Part shown: positions 49,247-58,687 of the stretch, piece by piece
How the letters are laid out: the number at the start of each line of letters is the position of its first letter
Numbering within the stretch: the first letter of the stretch is position 1
Source: Pycnococcus provasolii
Lineage: Eukaryota > Chlorophyta > Pseudoscourfieldiophyceae > Pseudoscourfieldiales > Pycnococcaceae
Length of the DNA: 64,000 nt
Direction: 5' to 3'
Assembly: GCA_938743325.2 (NCBI GenBank)
Contig: OW568886.1
Coordinates: forward strand, 62,001-126,000
Program-made: the position numbers and the translations under genes
Notes under the pieces: generated by a model
What the model saw: the letters and a program-made list of their open reading frames with translations, nothing else
The model's database searches: none
What the model was told of the DNA's origin: nothing

Positions 49247-50409
49247 TGCATGTAATTTTCGCTGTGTACTAAAGTTAAACCCCTTTTTTCCAATCCCCGG
49301 AACCCAAACCGGCCAAGGAGGATCCCGGTCGATCGGGACGTGATGTCGAGACTATCGTAGTAGTTAAAGAAAATCCCATACGACGGCGTGCACTATACTT
49401 GGCCCGGACCAACAATGCCAAAGAAACCCAACGTGGTTTCGCGTATGCGCCACTCACGTACGAAGAGATGCGGAGGACTATCGGCGAGGCGCACCACCCG
49501 AATAACGGAATAAGCTTGCAAAACAGAAAATAAAACCGAAAACATTTCCAATATATTTGTATCTACTATCTACGTGTGAGGCGCTATGATATAGGAAGTG
49601 GTATATGTTCAAGAATCAAGAGCGGATAATTGTAACAGCGCGTAATGCCGTAATCATATTAATAGCAACCGAAATAAACTTTCACACCTCAAGTAGCAAC
49701 TCAAACGCCTTCATAGCCGCGAGGATCGCCGTCGCGCCGGCGGCGCCGCGTAGGCTCGGGTCGACAATGTGTTGCACACGTTTGGCAAACCGGAGAAGTA
49801 TATCAACGGCTACCAAGGTCCGCCCGTGCGATGACGGCGCCGCCTCTCAGGGCCTTTGGCACGAACGAACGCAACGACACGCCTCCAGCCTCCTTGAAAC
49901 GATCAGCCTCCCTACTGTGGACTTCTTTACGGCATGCGCGTCGCTCTTCTGCGCTCATGACCCGCACGGCTCCGCCGCACTCCTCGTTGGTTCCGACGAC
50001 GTAAATTTCCTCTGTCCGCGTTCCGCCGTGTTCCACTAGCCGATCTTCTCGACAGCGTCGTTATGTTCTACTTACGTAACCCTAACGGTCTGCACGCTCG
50101 CACCAAGTCTTCCGCGCGCACATTGGTCCTAACTACAACTCTGCTAGATAGTAGGCTACGCATGCGCACAACGGGAGGGCGCTCGCCGCAGGCGATCCAT
50201 GGGTTCTTCCAATCCCCGAGTATCCACGAACTATTTTTTTTATCCCCCCCCAATGATGTAGAACGATGAGTGTGAAATCGGACCACATCATCGTGTCGCT
50301 GTCGAGTCAACATCCGCGTCTTCGAGACTAGCGCATTTTTCACGCGTGAAAGCGCCATTTTTGCAAACAACGTCGGCGGTGGTTACTAAATAATTTTTAC
50401 ATACCTAAA
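49247..50409. other. AT-richer island with coding-like fragments but no intact gene
   Basis: Lower GC than the flanks. The plus-strand frame 49279-49533 is open for 85 codons without an early ATG (protein-like text ending in FAYAPLTYEEMRRTIGEAHH). On the minus strand, parts of 49686-50040 read as helical protein-like sequence in more than one frame, for example IVDPSLRGAAGATAILAAMK. These may be remnants of a degraded gene or element, or exons I cannot join; I recognise no family. Short poly-C and poly-T tracts occur near 50237. Confidence 0.35.
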
Positions 50410-50706
50410 ATGTCGTTGGAGGGTTTCAAGGAGTACGTCGAGATTGCACGCAGGGAGATTTCTCAAACGAAGGGGCCCCGTTTAGTGATTCTGGAGACGT
50501 ATCTGGAGAAGGCGAAGGAGATGCTCAATGTCAGCAAGCGAAAGCTGAAGGATTTTGCAAAGGAGTGCGGGCTATGCCTCGCCAACTTCACGCTCTACGG
50601 GAAAGGTTTACGTCATTTCCTGAAGAAGCACCGCTCGCAGACAATAAGTCGCAACAAAGCGAAACAATTCGAGTTTGTCAAATTCTTTCTCATCAAGCTC
50701 TACTAG
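50410..50706 (+). CDS. Orphan small basic protein in AT-rich island
   Basis: 98 residues, Lys-rich and helical (FKEYVEIARREISQTKGPRLVILETYLEKAKEMLNVSKRKLKDFAKECGLCLANFTLYGKGLRHFLKKHRS). The ATG is preceded by AT-rich sequence (TACATACCTAAA). The frame uses more A/T-ending codons than neighbouring genes and has no shadow-frame explanation. No family recognised. Composition differs from the rest of the window, so recent acquisition is possible, but an ordinary small gene cannot be excluded. Confidence 0.5.
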   Translation: MSLEGFKEYVEIARREISQTKGPRLVILETYLEKAKEMLNVSKRKLKDFAKECGLCLANFTLYGKGLRHFLKKHRSQTISRNKAKQFEFVKFFLIKLY

Positions 50707-50958
50707 GCTAAGGTCGCTCATCACCAGCCACTACTACCAGCCTCGCGTAGAGGCCCGGCTCGCATGAAGAAGAAGCCACGGAAGAAGCCAACATCATAAC
50801 AAAACATCATCACCAAAGATTACCAAGCCGTTTCTAGCCCGTTTTGTAATTCGTGTTGCTGCAAAGATAAATCCTTGTGCTTACTACTACCACATCCAAT
50901 AGTAAATACTACCACTCACTACGTAAGAAATGCACATCATTTACTGTAGAAAATTCAT

Positions 50959-53900
50959 TCAGCGCGGGGTGGTGCCCTTCGATCGAGCTACACCAGCCTT
51001 CCTCTCACCGCTTGAGCCTGGTCTTGCTGCGCCGTCACCGGAAGTTGCGGCACTCACCATTCTGCGCAGCGTGCCCGCATGTTTCGCTTTCATTGCGCGC
51101 AGCTGTGTCGACGATTGCTCTTGATCTGAGACAAGCTTTCTATTTTCCTCCTTGGCAGCCTTGCACTTCTCTAACAGCTGACGATTAATGTCCGTAAGCG
51201 CTGCCACTTGCTCCTTGAGCTTATCAACCTCCTTGTTATCCGCGCCGCCTGCACCTTTCGATGGTGCCGCTGTGCTACTGGTAGCCGCAGCACGCTGCTG
51301 CCGCAACTCAAGCTCCAGTTGCTGCACTCGTTCGTTTGCCTGCGCAAGCTTTTCAGCAACCGCGTTTTGCGTTGCGCTTGACTGAGGTGGCGGCGGCGGT
51401 GCAGCCGCAGCCTTAGACGGCTGCGCCTTTAGCTGCTGCAGCTCGCGCTGCAGCTCGGCTGTACGCCCAGTCGCATCTGCGAGTCTCTTTTCTGCCTCGT
51501 CTTTGGTCACGCGAAGGCGATCCAACTCGCCTTGCAATTTTGTCACCTCCGCACCATTGATGTTTGTGTTCTTTTCGGATAGAGTTTTTGAGTCTTCCAT
51601 TCTAGTCTCAAGGTTTTTAATATCCTTTTCGGCCGAATCCTTCGCATGTCGCAGGAGTATTACCTCATCTTCCAGCGCACGCATCTGATCGTCATTGCGA
51701 CGTTGCAGCTGCTGAGCCTCCATCGCCGCCTCTCTCCATTTCTTGACCATCTGGGCACCGCCCACGCCACCTGACAGGTCTACATTTCGGGCACGTGTAG
51801 CAAAGTCCAACGAACACGAGCTTTCTTGCGCGTTGTAAAGGACGGGAGATGCGTTGACAAAGAGCAACGTCTTGCTGTCGTTCCCGAGCGAATCAGAGAG
51901 CATGTGCGTCAGCTTGCTGTTCCTGAACGGAACGTGTCCTTTTTTCGAGGTGAGCGCAGAGATGACGTCGCCAAGGGCACTCAGGCTCTTGTTGATGTGC
52001 AAACTTTCCTTCAGCCTTTCGCCCTCCGCCTCGGTCTTGGAGAGCCGCTCCGATCCTGCCAGGTCAACAAGACTCAGTTTTGAGACCTTCTTCGTATTCT
52101 TTGCCGTATTCGTCTGCTCGATGATGATGGCCATGACAAGGTGCGATCGCGAACTTCTGTCATTCATTTTCGTAGCCCCAACTGATCGATTCTTTGAGCC
52201 GATCGACATCACCTCAACGAACTCCTTAGGGCCGCCCACCGTCTGGTAAGTCAAGTCCGTCACGTAGGTAAAGCCGTCCTCATCCTGCTTGATCTCATGC
52301 TTGGAATTATCCGTTCCCTTCTTCACAAGTAGGTCGCGCACCGTCTCGTTGTAGATTTCAGTCATGCAAACCTTGAACTCGTACTTGTACACGCCCCACG
52401 ACTCAGAGGCGACCTTGAACAGCTCCTCAAATGAACGATACGTCACGCCGCGATTGTCGGGCTCTCCCTCCATTGTGTAAGTCTTTCCGCTACCCGTCTG
52501 GCCGTACGCAAATATGCAAACATTGTATCCATCCATGACGGACTGAACAAGTGGCTGCACGTCCGCGAACACCTCCTCCTGATCTGCGGCGGGTCGGAAC
52601 ACACGGTCATACTCATAAAGCTTCTTACCTCCATCCTGTTTACGCAATGTGCAGAGCCTGTGATTGTTGTTGTCTTCGGGAAACGTGAAGGCGTCGCCGC
52701 CAATCTGCGCAAGCTCTCTCTCCGAAGGCGGACGTACACGGCAGAATACGCGGATGTTGCCTTTGGCCATCATGAGAGCATTGAAGAGCTTTCGCTTCTC
52801 AGCGACAAGTGGGCCCATGCGTGCGTCGCACTCTTGCACCGCCAAGCGATAACGCTCCACCTCATTCTCCTTCTCCTTTACCGCGTTCGCCATCTGTGCC
52901 GCTACCCGAGAAGCCTGCTCCAGTTTCATGCGCACAAAGGAATTGAGCGCGTACATTTGGTCAGCCGCATCTCGTTGACTTTCTCGCAAGTTGCGCACGC
53001 GCATTTGCGTGCGCGCCATCTCCCGCGCGAAGCCGGCTGGGACTTTGCCGCTGCCGCTCGCACTAACCGCGGCCGCCGCAGCAGCAGCCTCTTGTTTTGC
53101 AAGCTGGGCGGCTTCCGCGACCGCCTTCTCCTTCTCCACAATCAGGTTTGTCACCCGATTTTCCAGCTCGGCCGCCCTTCGCTTCTCGGCATCGAGCGCG
53201 CCCCTCAGCTCCATTTCCTGCCGAAGTTGCTGCTCGCGAAGTTCCCGTACCGACTCCTGAGCCTTCACGCGCTCAACCTCAGCTGCTTTGCGCTCCTCTT
53301 CTTTTGAATTGACCATGCTCTGGAAGCTCGCAATGCGGCTGTCTAGGTCGGTCGTTCCAGCTCGCATCTGCGTCAGCATCTGCTCGATGCGATCGTTCGT
53401 CTGTTCGTGGTACTTCATTTTCTCACGCTCAGCATCCAGCGCTGCCTTTGACTGCGCAGCTTCACGCTCCTTCTCAGCAACCCTCTCTTGCATCAGCAGG
53501 AGATCGCGGTTGAATGCCGCCGCCGCCTGCTCAACCGCCGCTGCCGCTGCGGTGTCGCTGCCAGACGTCTGTCGCTGGCTGGCTGCAGCCGCCTCCACAG
53601 CCTGCTGCATCACGCGTTCGGCTTTACGTCGCTCTTCGAGCGCGAGGTCAGCCGCCATCTTCGCAGACTCTTCGGCGCGCGCGAGGCGATCCGCCATGGA
53701 CTGCAGCGCGGCATTGGATCGCTCAGCCGCCGCCGCTTCCTGCGCCGCGTTCGCTGCAGCCTCAGCCTTCTCGAGGCGGTCCTTTAGCACAGTGACTGCA
53801 GCCTCGTTTGCGCTATCCTTTGCGGCGACATCGCCGACCATGGTGCTGGACGTGTAGTTCACGCTGTTCAGTTGTGCGATGAGGTTCGTGAGGTCGTTGG

Positions 53901-54678
53901 TCGCAGCCGAGGCAGACGAGTCGCCTCTGGCAACCGAGTTGAGAAGTTTCTCTATGTCGGCTGGGTTCAACGCCGGTGGAGCATTCGGCAAGCCAGTCCC
54001 AGCCGCCGCCGCCGTTGCCGCGGCCACAAAGGCTAACGGGTTTCTGCTGCTCTCGGCCATGGCCTTCGCATTCTCTGCCATGGATTTTGAGTTTTCCGCC
54101 ATTGTTCGCATCAGCTCCTTCATCTCGTCGTTGCTCGCAGGTGCCGGCGTGCTTTCCGCCGCAGGAGCGGCGGCCGCCTTCGTGTTCGCCGTGGCAGCTG
54201 CGTTTGCTGCCGCCGCAGCGGCGGCGACGGCACGCATCTGCGCGTCTCCCAGCTTACTTGCAGCTACCGCGCCGTGGTTTTTGTACGCCTTGTACAGCTC
54301 TCGATAGAAGTCGTCGAGAGGGTGGTCACGCGTGACGGCGTCTGTGTTTGCGTTGTAGAAGTAGACGCGTCCTTCCCAGTCGAAGTGCTCCGTCCACGGA
54401 TCAGGCAGCGGCGCGTCGTACGCCTCCGCAGCAATCCACAGGAGCGCCTCGTCGTTGGCCGGATCCATGCCAAGGTGCAGGGCCATCTTGAGAATTTCCT
54501 CCGCAGACGCAGGTTCGTCCTCCATCTCCCCTTCTAAGGCATTGTCCGGGGCCGAAGCGGCCTGAGACACGACTGACTGATGTGCCGCACCACCCGAAGA
54601 TGCTTGCACGCCTTGCACTCCTTGGCCTTGTGCAAGCCTAATACGAGTCGCAGAGGCGGGACGGCTAAGTGTCGCCAT
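50959..54678 (-). CDS. Kinesin-14 with N-terminal CEP164-type WW domain
   Basis: 1,239 residues. Residues about 58-130 (EEILKMALHLGMDPANDEALLWIAAEAYDAPLPDPWTEHFDWEGRVYFYNANTDAVTRDHPLDDFYREL) match the N-terminal module of the centriole-appendage protein CEP164: a short helix pair, then a WW domain (Trp95, aromatic core YFYN, HP). An Ala-rich linker leads into a long coiled coil (about 290-635). The motor domain runs from about 640 (GNIRVFCRVRPPSERE) to 980, with Walker A GQTGSGKT at 726-733, switch I NDRSSRSH, switch II LVDLAGSE and SLHINKSLSALGDVI. The neck is N-terminal to the motor, so this is a minus-end-type kinesin-14. A second coiled coil follows (about 990-1200). The WW module suggests recruitment to basal bodies or cilia. 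Confidence 0.92.
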   Translation of the reverse strand: MATLSRPASATRIRLAQGQGVQGVQASSGGAAHQSVVSQAASAPDNALEGEMEDEPASAEEILKMALHLGMDPANDEALLWIAAEAYDAPLPDPWTEHFDWEGRVYFYNANTDAVTRDHPLDDFYRELYKAYKNHGAVAASKLGDAQMRAVAAAAAAANAAATANTKAAAAPAAESTPAPASNDEMKELMRTMAENSKSMAENAKAMAESSRNPLAFVAAATAAAAGTGLPNAPPALNPADIEKLLNSVARGDSSASAATNDLTNLIAQLNSVNYTSSTMVGDVAAKDSANEAAVTVLKDRLEKAEAAANAAQEAAAAERSNAALQSMADRLARAEESAKMAADLALEERRKAERVMQQAVEAAAASQRQTSGSDTAAAAAVEQAAAAFNRDLLLMQERVAEKEREAAQSKAALDAEREKMKYHEQTNDRIEQMLTQMRAGTTDLDSRIASFQSMVNSKEEERKAAEVERVKAQESVRELREQQLRQEMELRGALDAEKRRAAELENRVTNLIVEKEKAVAEAAQLAKQEAAAAAAAVSASGSGKVPAGFAREMARTQMRVRNLRESQRDAADQMYALNSFVRMKLEQASRVAAQMANAVKEKENEVERYRLAVQECDARMGPLVAEKRKLFNALMMAKGNIRVFCRVRPPSERELAQIGGDAFTFPEDNNNHRLCTLRKQDGGKKLYEYDRVFRPAADQEEVFADVQPLVQSVMDGYNVCIFAYGQTGSGKTYTMEGEPDNRGVTYRSFEELFKVASESWGVYKYEFKVCMTEIYNETVRDLLVKKGTDNSKHEIKQDEDGFTYVTDLTYQTVGGPKEFVEVMSIGSKNRSVGATKMNDRSSRSHLVMAIIIEQTNTAKNTKKVSKLSLVDLAGSERLSKTEAEGERLKESLHINKSLSALGDVISALTSKKGHVPFRNSKLTHMLSDSLGNDSKTLLFVNASPVLYNAQESSCSLDFATRARNVDLSGGVGGAQMVKKWREAAMEAQQLQRRNDDQMRALEDEVILLRHAKDSAEKDIKNLETRMEDSKTLSEKNTNINGAEVTKLQGELDRLRVTKDEAEKRLADATGRTAELQRELQQLKAQPSKAAAAPPPPPQSSATQNAVAEKLAQANERVQQLELELRQQRAAATSSTAAPSKGAGGADNKEVDKLKEQVAALTDINRQLLEKCKAAKEENRKLVSDQEQSSTQLRAMKAKHAGTLRRMVSAATSGDGAARPGSSGERKAGVARSKGTTPR

Positions 54679-55099
54679 GCTTGCTGAGTGCGAGAAATGC
54701 CGCGGCGGGATGGGCCCCCGGGGGCGGGGAGGATTCGCGTGGATTCAAACCCCTCGGGACCCCTCTTCTCCGAACACTTGGCAACACCTAACTAAAGCAG
54801 CGCATATGTAGCATAGGTGCATCTTAAAGGTACATCTAAGGCTTAGCATCCCGAGCTCTCCCTGGCTGCCTGGCGAACACATACACATGTGTGTAAGTGT
54901 GTTGTGAACGTTTGCACCAGTGTTGTGTTAACCCCTAACTCCAATAATCTTTGACATGGTGGATGGTTCTCCTCCTAACCCCGAATTGAATCAGCAATCC
55001 CCTCGGGCCCCTCTGTTGGGCCCCTCCTTTGTTTTTTTCCTCGCATTCTTTTATCCCCTAAAAAGTTTTACTGCCCTCCTCCCCATTCTCGTCCCAATA
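54679..55099. other. Divergent spacer between WW-kinesin and WDR20-like genes
   Basis: 420 bp with TTAACCCCTAA at 54928-54938 and CTAACCCCGAATTGAAT near 54976. An ATG at 54956 is in frame with the WDR20-like gene and could extend it by 48 residues. Confidence 0.45.
54928..54938 (+). promoter_or_regulatory. TTAACCCCTAA element upstream of WDR20-like gene
   Basis: About 160 bp upstream of the favoured ATG at 55100; a second CTAACCCCGAAT follows at about 54976. Confidence 0.4.
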
Positions 55100-56668
55100 A
55101 TGGCGCGCCCTATGGCGTCTGAGAAGACCAAAATGAAAATATTAGTCAAGCTACCGGCAAATAGTAGTGATAAGCACGATGCCGGTGGTGGTGGTGGTGG
55201 AACCAAACACCTGCGCGCATTGGGTCCGCCCCTTGTGCCATTCGCGTACAACTGTGCCGCTCGCGTCGCCGCTACAGTACTCGCCGAACCAGCAGGGCCC
55301 GGGGGGGGCGGTGGTGCTTCGACATACGTGCTCGTCGTCGTCGGCGACTCTCTGCTCGTTCTAAGGGCACCCTCAGACTCGGAGCTTTCTGGTGGCGCTG
55401 AACCTCAAGCGCTTGAGCAGGTTAAGCTAGTGCGATTCGCAAAGGCCAGGCCAACCGCCGTGGCTGTCGAGCCGGTTGGCGCGGACGGGACGGATGACGC
55501 CGACGTACTCGTTGGCCTCTCTACTGGTGCCGTCATGCTCCTGGGACTGCGCACACAACTTCAGCACTGCGACGACGACGCGGCGCACGCTGCCAAGCCA
55601 TTTTTCGCCGCGGCGCTCTCGAGCTTTGCCGCGCGCTCAGCCGTCACGAGTGTCGCGTGGTGCCCGCGAGGGAAGCCTGCTCTTGTGTCGGCCGCCTCCA
55701 CAGCCGCCTCTGGAACTGCCTCCGACGGATCGTCTTCGCCTGAGGCGACCGCGCGCCTTTTCGTGAGTGCTCATGCCGACGGTTCGCTACACGTCGTCGA
55801 TGCAATACGTGACGGCGCGAACACAGACCCGCTATACGACCCGCTTACAGACGGGGAACGCGTCGTGTCGCGCACCGCCCGCCCGCCTCCCTCAAGCGCG
55901 AATGGACCGAGCTTGTTCACAATGCGCGTTGTGCAGGGCCGCGGCGGAGTCGCGTGCGCATACCGCTACCGATGGCGCGTGTGCGATGTCGCCGTTCGCC
56001 ACGTATGCCTGTCGCCGGACGGATCGCGCCTCGCCGCGGCGTGCGACGACGGTGTTCTGCGAATCTTCGATTTCACGGATGCACGATACATTGGCGGATG
56101 TCGGGGTTACCACGGCGCCGTGCTGTGCTGTTCGTTTGACAGATCTGGCGAGCTCGTTGCATTAGGTTGTGAAGATGACGGCGTGTACCTGTATTCGATC
56201 GCCGCACGCGCCGTGGTTGCCGCCGCCACGGGGGTGCATCGAGCGTGGGTTAGTTCCGTTGCGTTCGAGGATTGTCTGGATGAAGACGACGGCAACGACG
56301 CGATTCGCTTCGCGTCGGTGGCACAGGACGGAAGTCTGGCAGTATGGGAGCACATGCCTACTGCATCGAGTCCGCCGCTCGACAACGTGTCGAGCGACCG
56401 TGGCGCCCGTGCACCCTTTCACCCGTATCCATCGTACGGCTCGCTCAGCGCATCGTACGCTGAAGAGACGCTCGTTTGTCGCACATCCAGCCTTCTCGAC
56501 GCACCACCTCTGCGTCTGATTTCTGGAATCACGACGCCGGGTACGTGTGCGACTGGTCCGAAGCGCGTCGGCCTTCGCGTTCACAGCGAGCCATTATCGG
56601 ATGTCGCATTTTATGGTGGCGCGATGGTGACGGCGGACGTGACGGGTTGCGTCAAGCTGTGGCGTTAA
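55100..56668 (+). CDS. WDR20/CreC-like WD40 protein
   Basis: 522 residues from the ATG at 55100 (MARPMASEK); an in-frame ATG at 54956 would add 48 hydrophobic/Pro-rich residues. I prefer the later start because promoter-type AACCCC motifs lie between the two. The C-terminal propeller matches the WDR20/DMWD/CreC pattern: YRWRVCDVAVRHVCLSPDGSRLAAACDDGVLRIFDF, GYHGAVLCCSFDRSGELVALGCEDDGVYLYSI, ATGVHRAWVSSVAF, and the late blade SEPLSDVAFYGGAMVTADVTGCVKLWR. WDR20 and fungal CreC bind and activate the deubiquitinases USP12/USP46 or CreB. The N-terminal blades are weaker, with Gly/Ala loops. Function here is inferred from the family. Confidence 0.8.
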   Translation: MARPMASEKTKMKILVKLPANSSDKHDAGGGGGGTKHLRALGPPLVPFAYNCAARVAATVLAEPAGPGGGGGASTYVLVVVGDSLLVLRAPSDSELSGGAEPQALEQVKLVRFAKARPTAVAVEPVGADGTDDADVLVGLSTGAVMLLGLRTQLQHCDDDAAHAAKPFFAAALSSFAARSAVTSVAWCPRGKPALVSAASTAASGTASDGSSSPEATARLFVSAHADGSLHVVDAIRDGANTDPLYDPLTDGERVVSRTARPPPSSANGPSLFTMRVVQGRGGVACAYRYRWRVCDVAVRHVCLSPDGSRLAAACDDGVLRIFDFTDARYIGGCRGYHGAVLCCSFDRSGELVALGCEDDGVYLYSIAARAVVAAATGVHRAWVSSVAFEDCLDEDDGNDAIRFASVAQDGSLAVWEHMPTASSPPLDNVSSDRGARAPFHPYPSYGSLSASYAEETLVCRTSSLLDAPPLRLISGITTPGTCATGPKRVGLRVHSEPLSDVAFYGGAMVTADVTGCVKLWR

Positions 56669-56770
56669 GCTAAGCGTGTAACAAAGAGTTTTTTTTCTTA
56701 AACGAAGAATTCTGATGAACAAAAATCTGAACAGCATCAGATTTGCTGTGTTACACGGCGATTAGTCCTG

Positions 56771-57868
56771 TCATGCATCTGCCACCTTGACCACCACCTT
56801 GCCTCGCTGTCTTCGGCTGTGCATCTGTGCGAAGGCGTGCTGCACTCCTTCTGAAGTGAAAGGCACCACCTCCGCGACGTGAGGCCTTACGCTCTTCGTG
56901 TCCACCAAACGTGCAGCCTCCTTCAGATCACTTGCACACCCAGGGAAACGAATCCAGTGGTGATCATGTGCTGAACTGAAAAGATTCACGCCCAGAAAAC
57001 GTTTCGTGATACTACGCACCCAGTAGCTCGTCGGACCGCCGATTGTCACGTATGCGTGCTTCGCACTCTCACGTAGCACAGATGGTTTTTCCGTCAGGCG
57101 CTGCATGTACAAGCGGTCGTTATCGCGTCCCTCGTGACTCGACACCGTGTCGAACACCATGTCAAAACGCCCAGCCTCGTTGCTCGCGCCATCGCGAAGC
57201 ACTTTAACGGCATCTTCCTGCGGATCGTCGTAGCGGATGACGTGGTCAGCCCCAAGGGACGTGACAAAGTAAGCATTGCGCGCACTGCAGACGGCGGTAA
57301 CTTCACAGCCATATGCCTTGGCAACTTGCGTTGCAATGGTGCCCACTCCGCCGCTCGCACCTAGAATCAAAATGCGCTTCCCAGCCTCCGTGCAGCCGTG
57401 CGCTCGATACGCCTGAATCGTAGTGACTATTGGTATCGGAAGTGCGGCAGCCTCCTCGTGCGAGATCGAACTTGGTTTGTTCGAGACCTGCGAGACGGGC
57501 GCGCGAACATATTCACAGTACGTCCCCTTGAACGGCGGCATACATCCATACACCTCGTCGCCCACCTTGTAAGTTGACGTACCTGCCGCCTCGACAACGA
57601 TGCCGGAGAAGTCGAAGCCCACGACGCAACCCTCGACGCCTCGACGAGCGAGCGAAACGCACCTCGCAGGCAATTTGTCGGCAATGACGCACTTGGCGTC
57701 CACTGGGTTGACCCCCGCCGCCACGACGCGGCAGAGTAGGTGTCCTTCCGAGCGCCTAGATACGGCGGGATACAATACGCGGGTAGACTCGACGACCGTG
57801 ACGTTCTGCGGCGCGGCTATGCTGTAAACGGCGGCCCGCATAAACGGCGTGCGAGGCAACGCGGACAT
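56771..57868 (-). CDS. Zinc-independent MDR quinone oxidoreductase-like protein
   Basis: 365 residues from the ATG of MSALPRTPFMRAAVYSIAAP. Medium-chain dehydrogenase/reductase fold: a GroES-like N-domain (VVAAGVNPVDAKC, GFDFSGIVVEAAGTSTYKVGDEVYG, GTYCEYV, AAALPIPIVTTIQAY) and a Rossmann domain with the NADPH loop ILGASGGVGTIATQVAKAYGCEVTAVCS. Structural and catalytic zinc ligands are absent, as in quinone oxidoreductases of the RTN4IP1/AST1/plastid enone-reductase type. The C-terminus ends RGKVVVKVADA. Probably reduces quinones or enones with NADPH; the exact substrate is unknown. Confidence 0.92.
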   Translation of the reverse strand: MSALPRTPFMRAAVYSIAAPQNVTVVESTRVLYPAVSRRSEGHLLCRVVAAGVNPVDAKCVIADKLPARCVSLARRGVEGCVVGFDFSGIVVEAAGTSTYKVGDEVYGCMPPFKGTYCEYVRAPVSQVSNKPSSISHEEAAALPIPIVTTIQAYRAHGCTEAGKRILILGASGGVGTIATQVAKAYGCEVTAVCSARNAYFVTSLGADHVIRYDDPQEDAVKVLRDGASNEAGRFDMVFDTVSSHEGRDNDRLYMQRLTEKPSVLRESAKHAYVTIGGPTSYWVRSITKRFLGVNLFSSAHDHHWIRFPGCASDLKEAARLVDTKSVRPHVAEVVPFTSEGVQHAFAQMHSRRQRGKVVVKVADA

Positions 57869-57921
57869 GATTGGCACTGTTTGCTGACGTGACGTGGCGT
57901 GACCAAACCTACGGGGCCAAG

Positions 57922-57930
57922 TAGGGGTTA
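57922..57930 (-). promoter_or_regulatory. TAACCCCTA element upstream of oxidoreductase gene
   Basis: TAGGGGTTA on the plus strand, about 55 bp upstream of the start at 57868. Confidence 0.4.
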
Positions 57931-58087
57931 AGAAGAGGAAACCTCTGGAATGTGATTCGGGGTTTGTGAATTGTGAATTCCTTATTCCTGCCCTCCCTTC
58001 CCCCCAACGTGTTTTTTTTCCCTTGTCGCTTGTCCTGTGCCCCCAACCCAAACAACTGGTTGCCGCCCTCCCTCCCTCTTAAGATAC

Positions 58088-58597
58088 ATGGCGTACATGC
58101 TCCCGCTGCACCACTCGCCTCGCGTGCGCGCTGAGACGGAAGTGCGAACCGTCTACAACTCCAACTCGCAACTCAGAGCAACGTCCATATCTGACACGAC
58201 ACAAAGACTGCTCGTCGACAACCTTAAGGTGGGGGCTAACACAACGCGACGCTCGGCTCTGAGCTCGTCGCTGAAGCTTGTGCACGCGGCCGAGCCACCG
58301 CCGCCGCTCCCGGACGCGCCACTGGGGCTCGTAAGCCGACTTCACACGAGGGTGGATGTTGCAGCAGCAGAGAGGGACGCGGCGGAGGCCTCAGACAGAC
58401 GGATGGCTGAGAGGTTGAAGACGCCGAGATTTGCCAGGCCTCGGAAGGCTGGTGACGTCAAGAACACGGCCAGGCCAACGACCGGACTGGTCTTTCCACG
58501 TGGTGGTGTGCCAATAGGATGTGTCATCGCTCAGCCAGCTCCGTTAACGCCGCGACCGACCTCCGAACACACGCCACGACGCGGCGCGTCCGACTAA
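58088..58597 (+). CDS. Small basic protein of unknown function
   Basis: 169 residues from the first ATG (MAYMLPLHHSPRVRAETEVRTVYNSNSQLRATSISDTTQRLLVDNLKVG). Rich in Arg, Ala, Pro and Thr, with one short acidic/basic helix (VDVAAAERDAAEASDRRMAERLK) and no hydrophobic span. The frame is clean, the start has a compact pyrimidine-rich 5' flank, and codon usage fits the neighbours, so it is probably real. No family recognised; the intrinsically disordered, basic composition would suit a microtubule or RNA-associated protein, but that is speculation. Confidence 0.6.
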   Translation: MAYMLPLHHSPRVRAETEVRTVYNSNSQLRATSISDTTQRLLVDNLKVGANTTRRSALSSSLKLVHAAEPPPPLPDAPLGLVSRLHTRVDVAAAERDAAEASDRRMAERLKTPRFARPRKAGDVKNTARPTTGLVFPRGGVPIGCVIAQPAPLTPRPTSEHTPRRGASD

Positions 58598-58687
58598 GGA
58601 TGGCCAAGCCTAGCGCCGCAAGCACATACGACGCCGTTGAAACATTTAAATAAAACAATATCTTATATTTACAATACCCACTCACCA

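Noticed and set aside
49279-50040. Joining the coding-like fragments of the AT-rich island into a gene
   Set aside because: No start, splice sites or family match support a join, so they are left as unexplained fragments.
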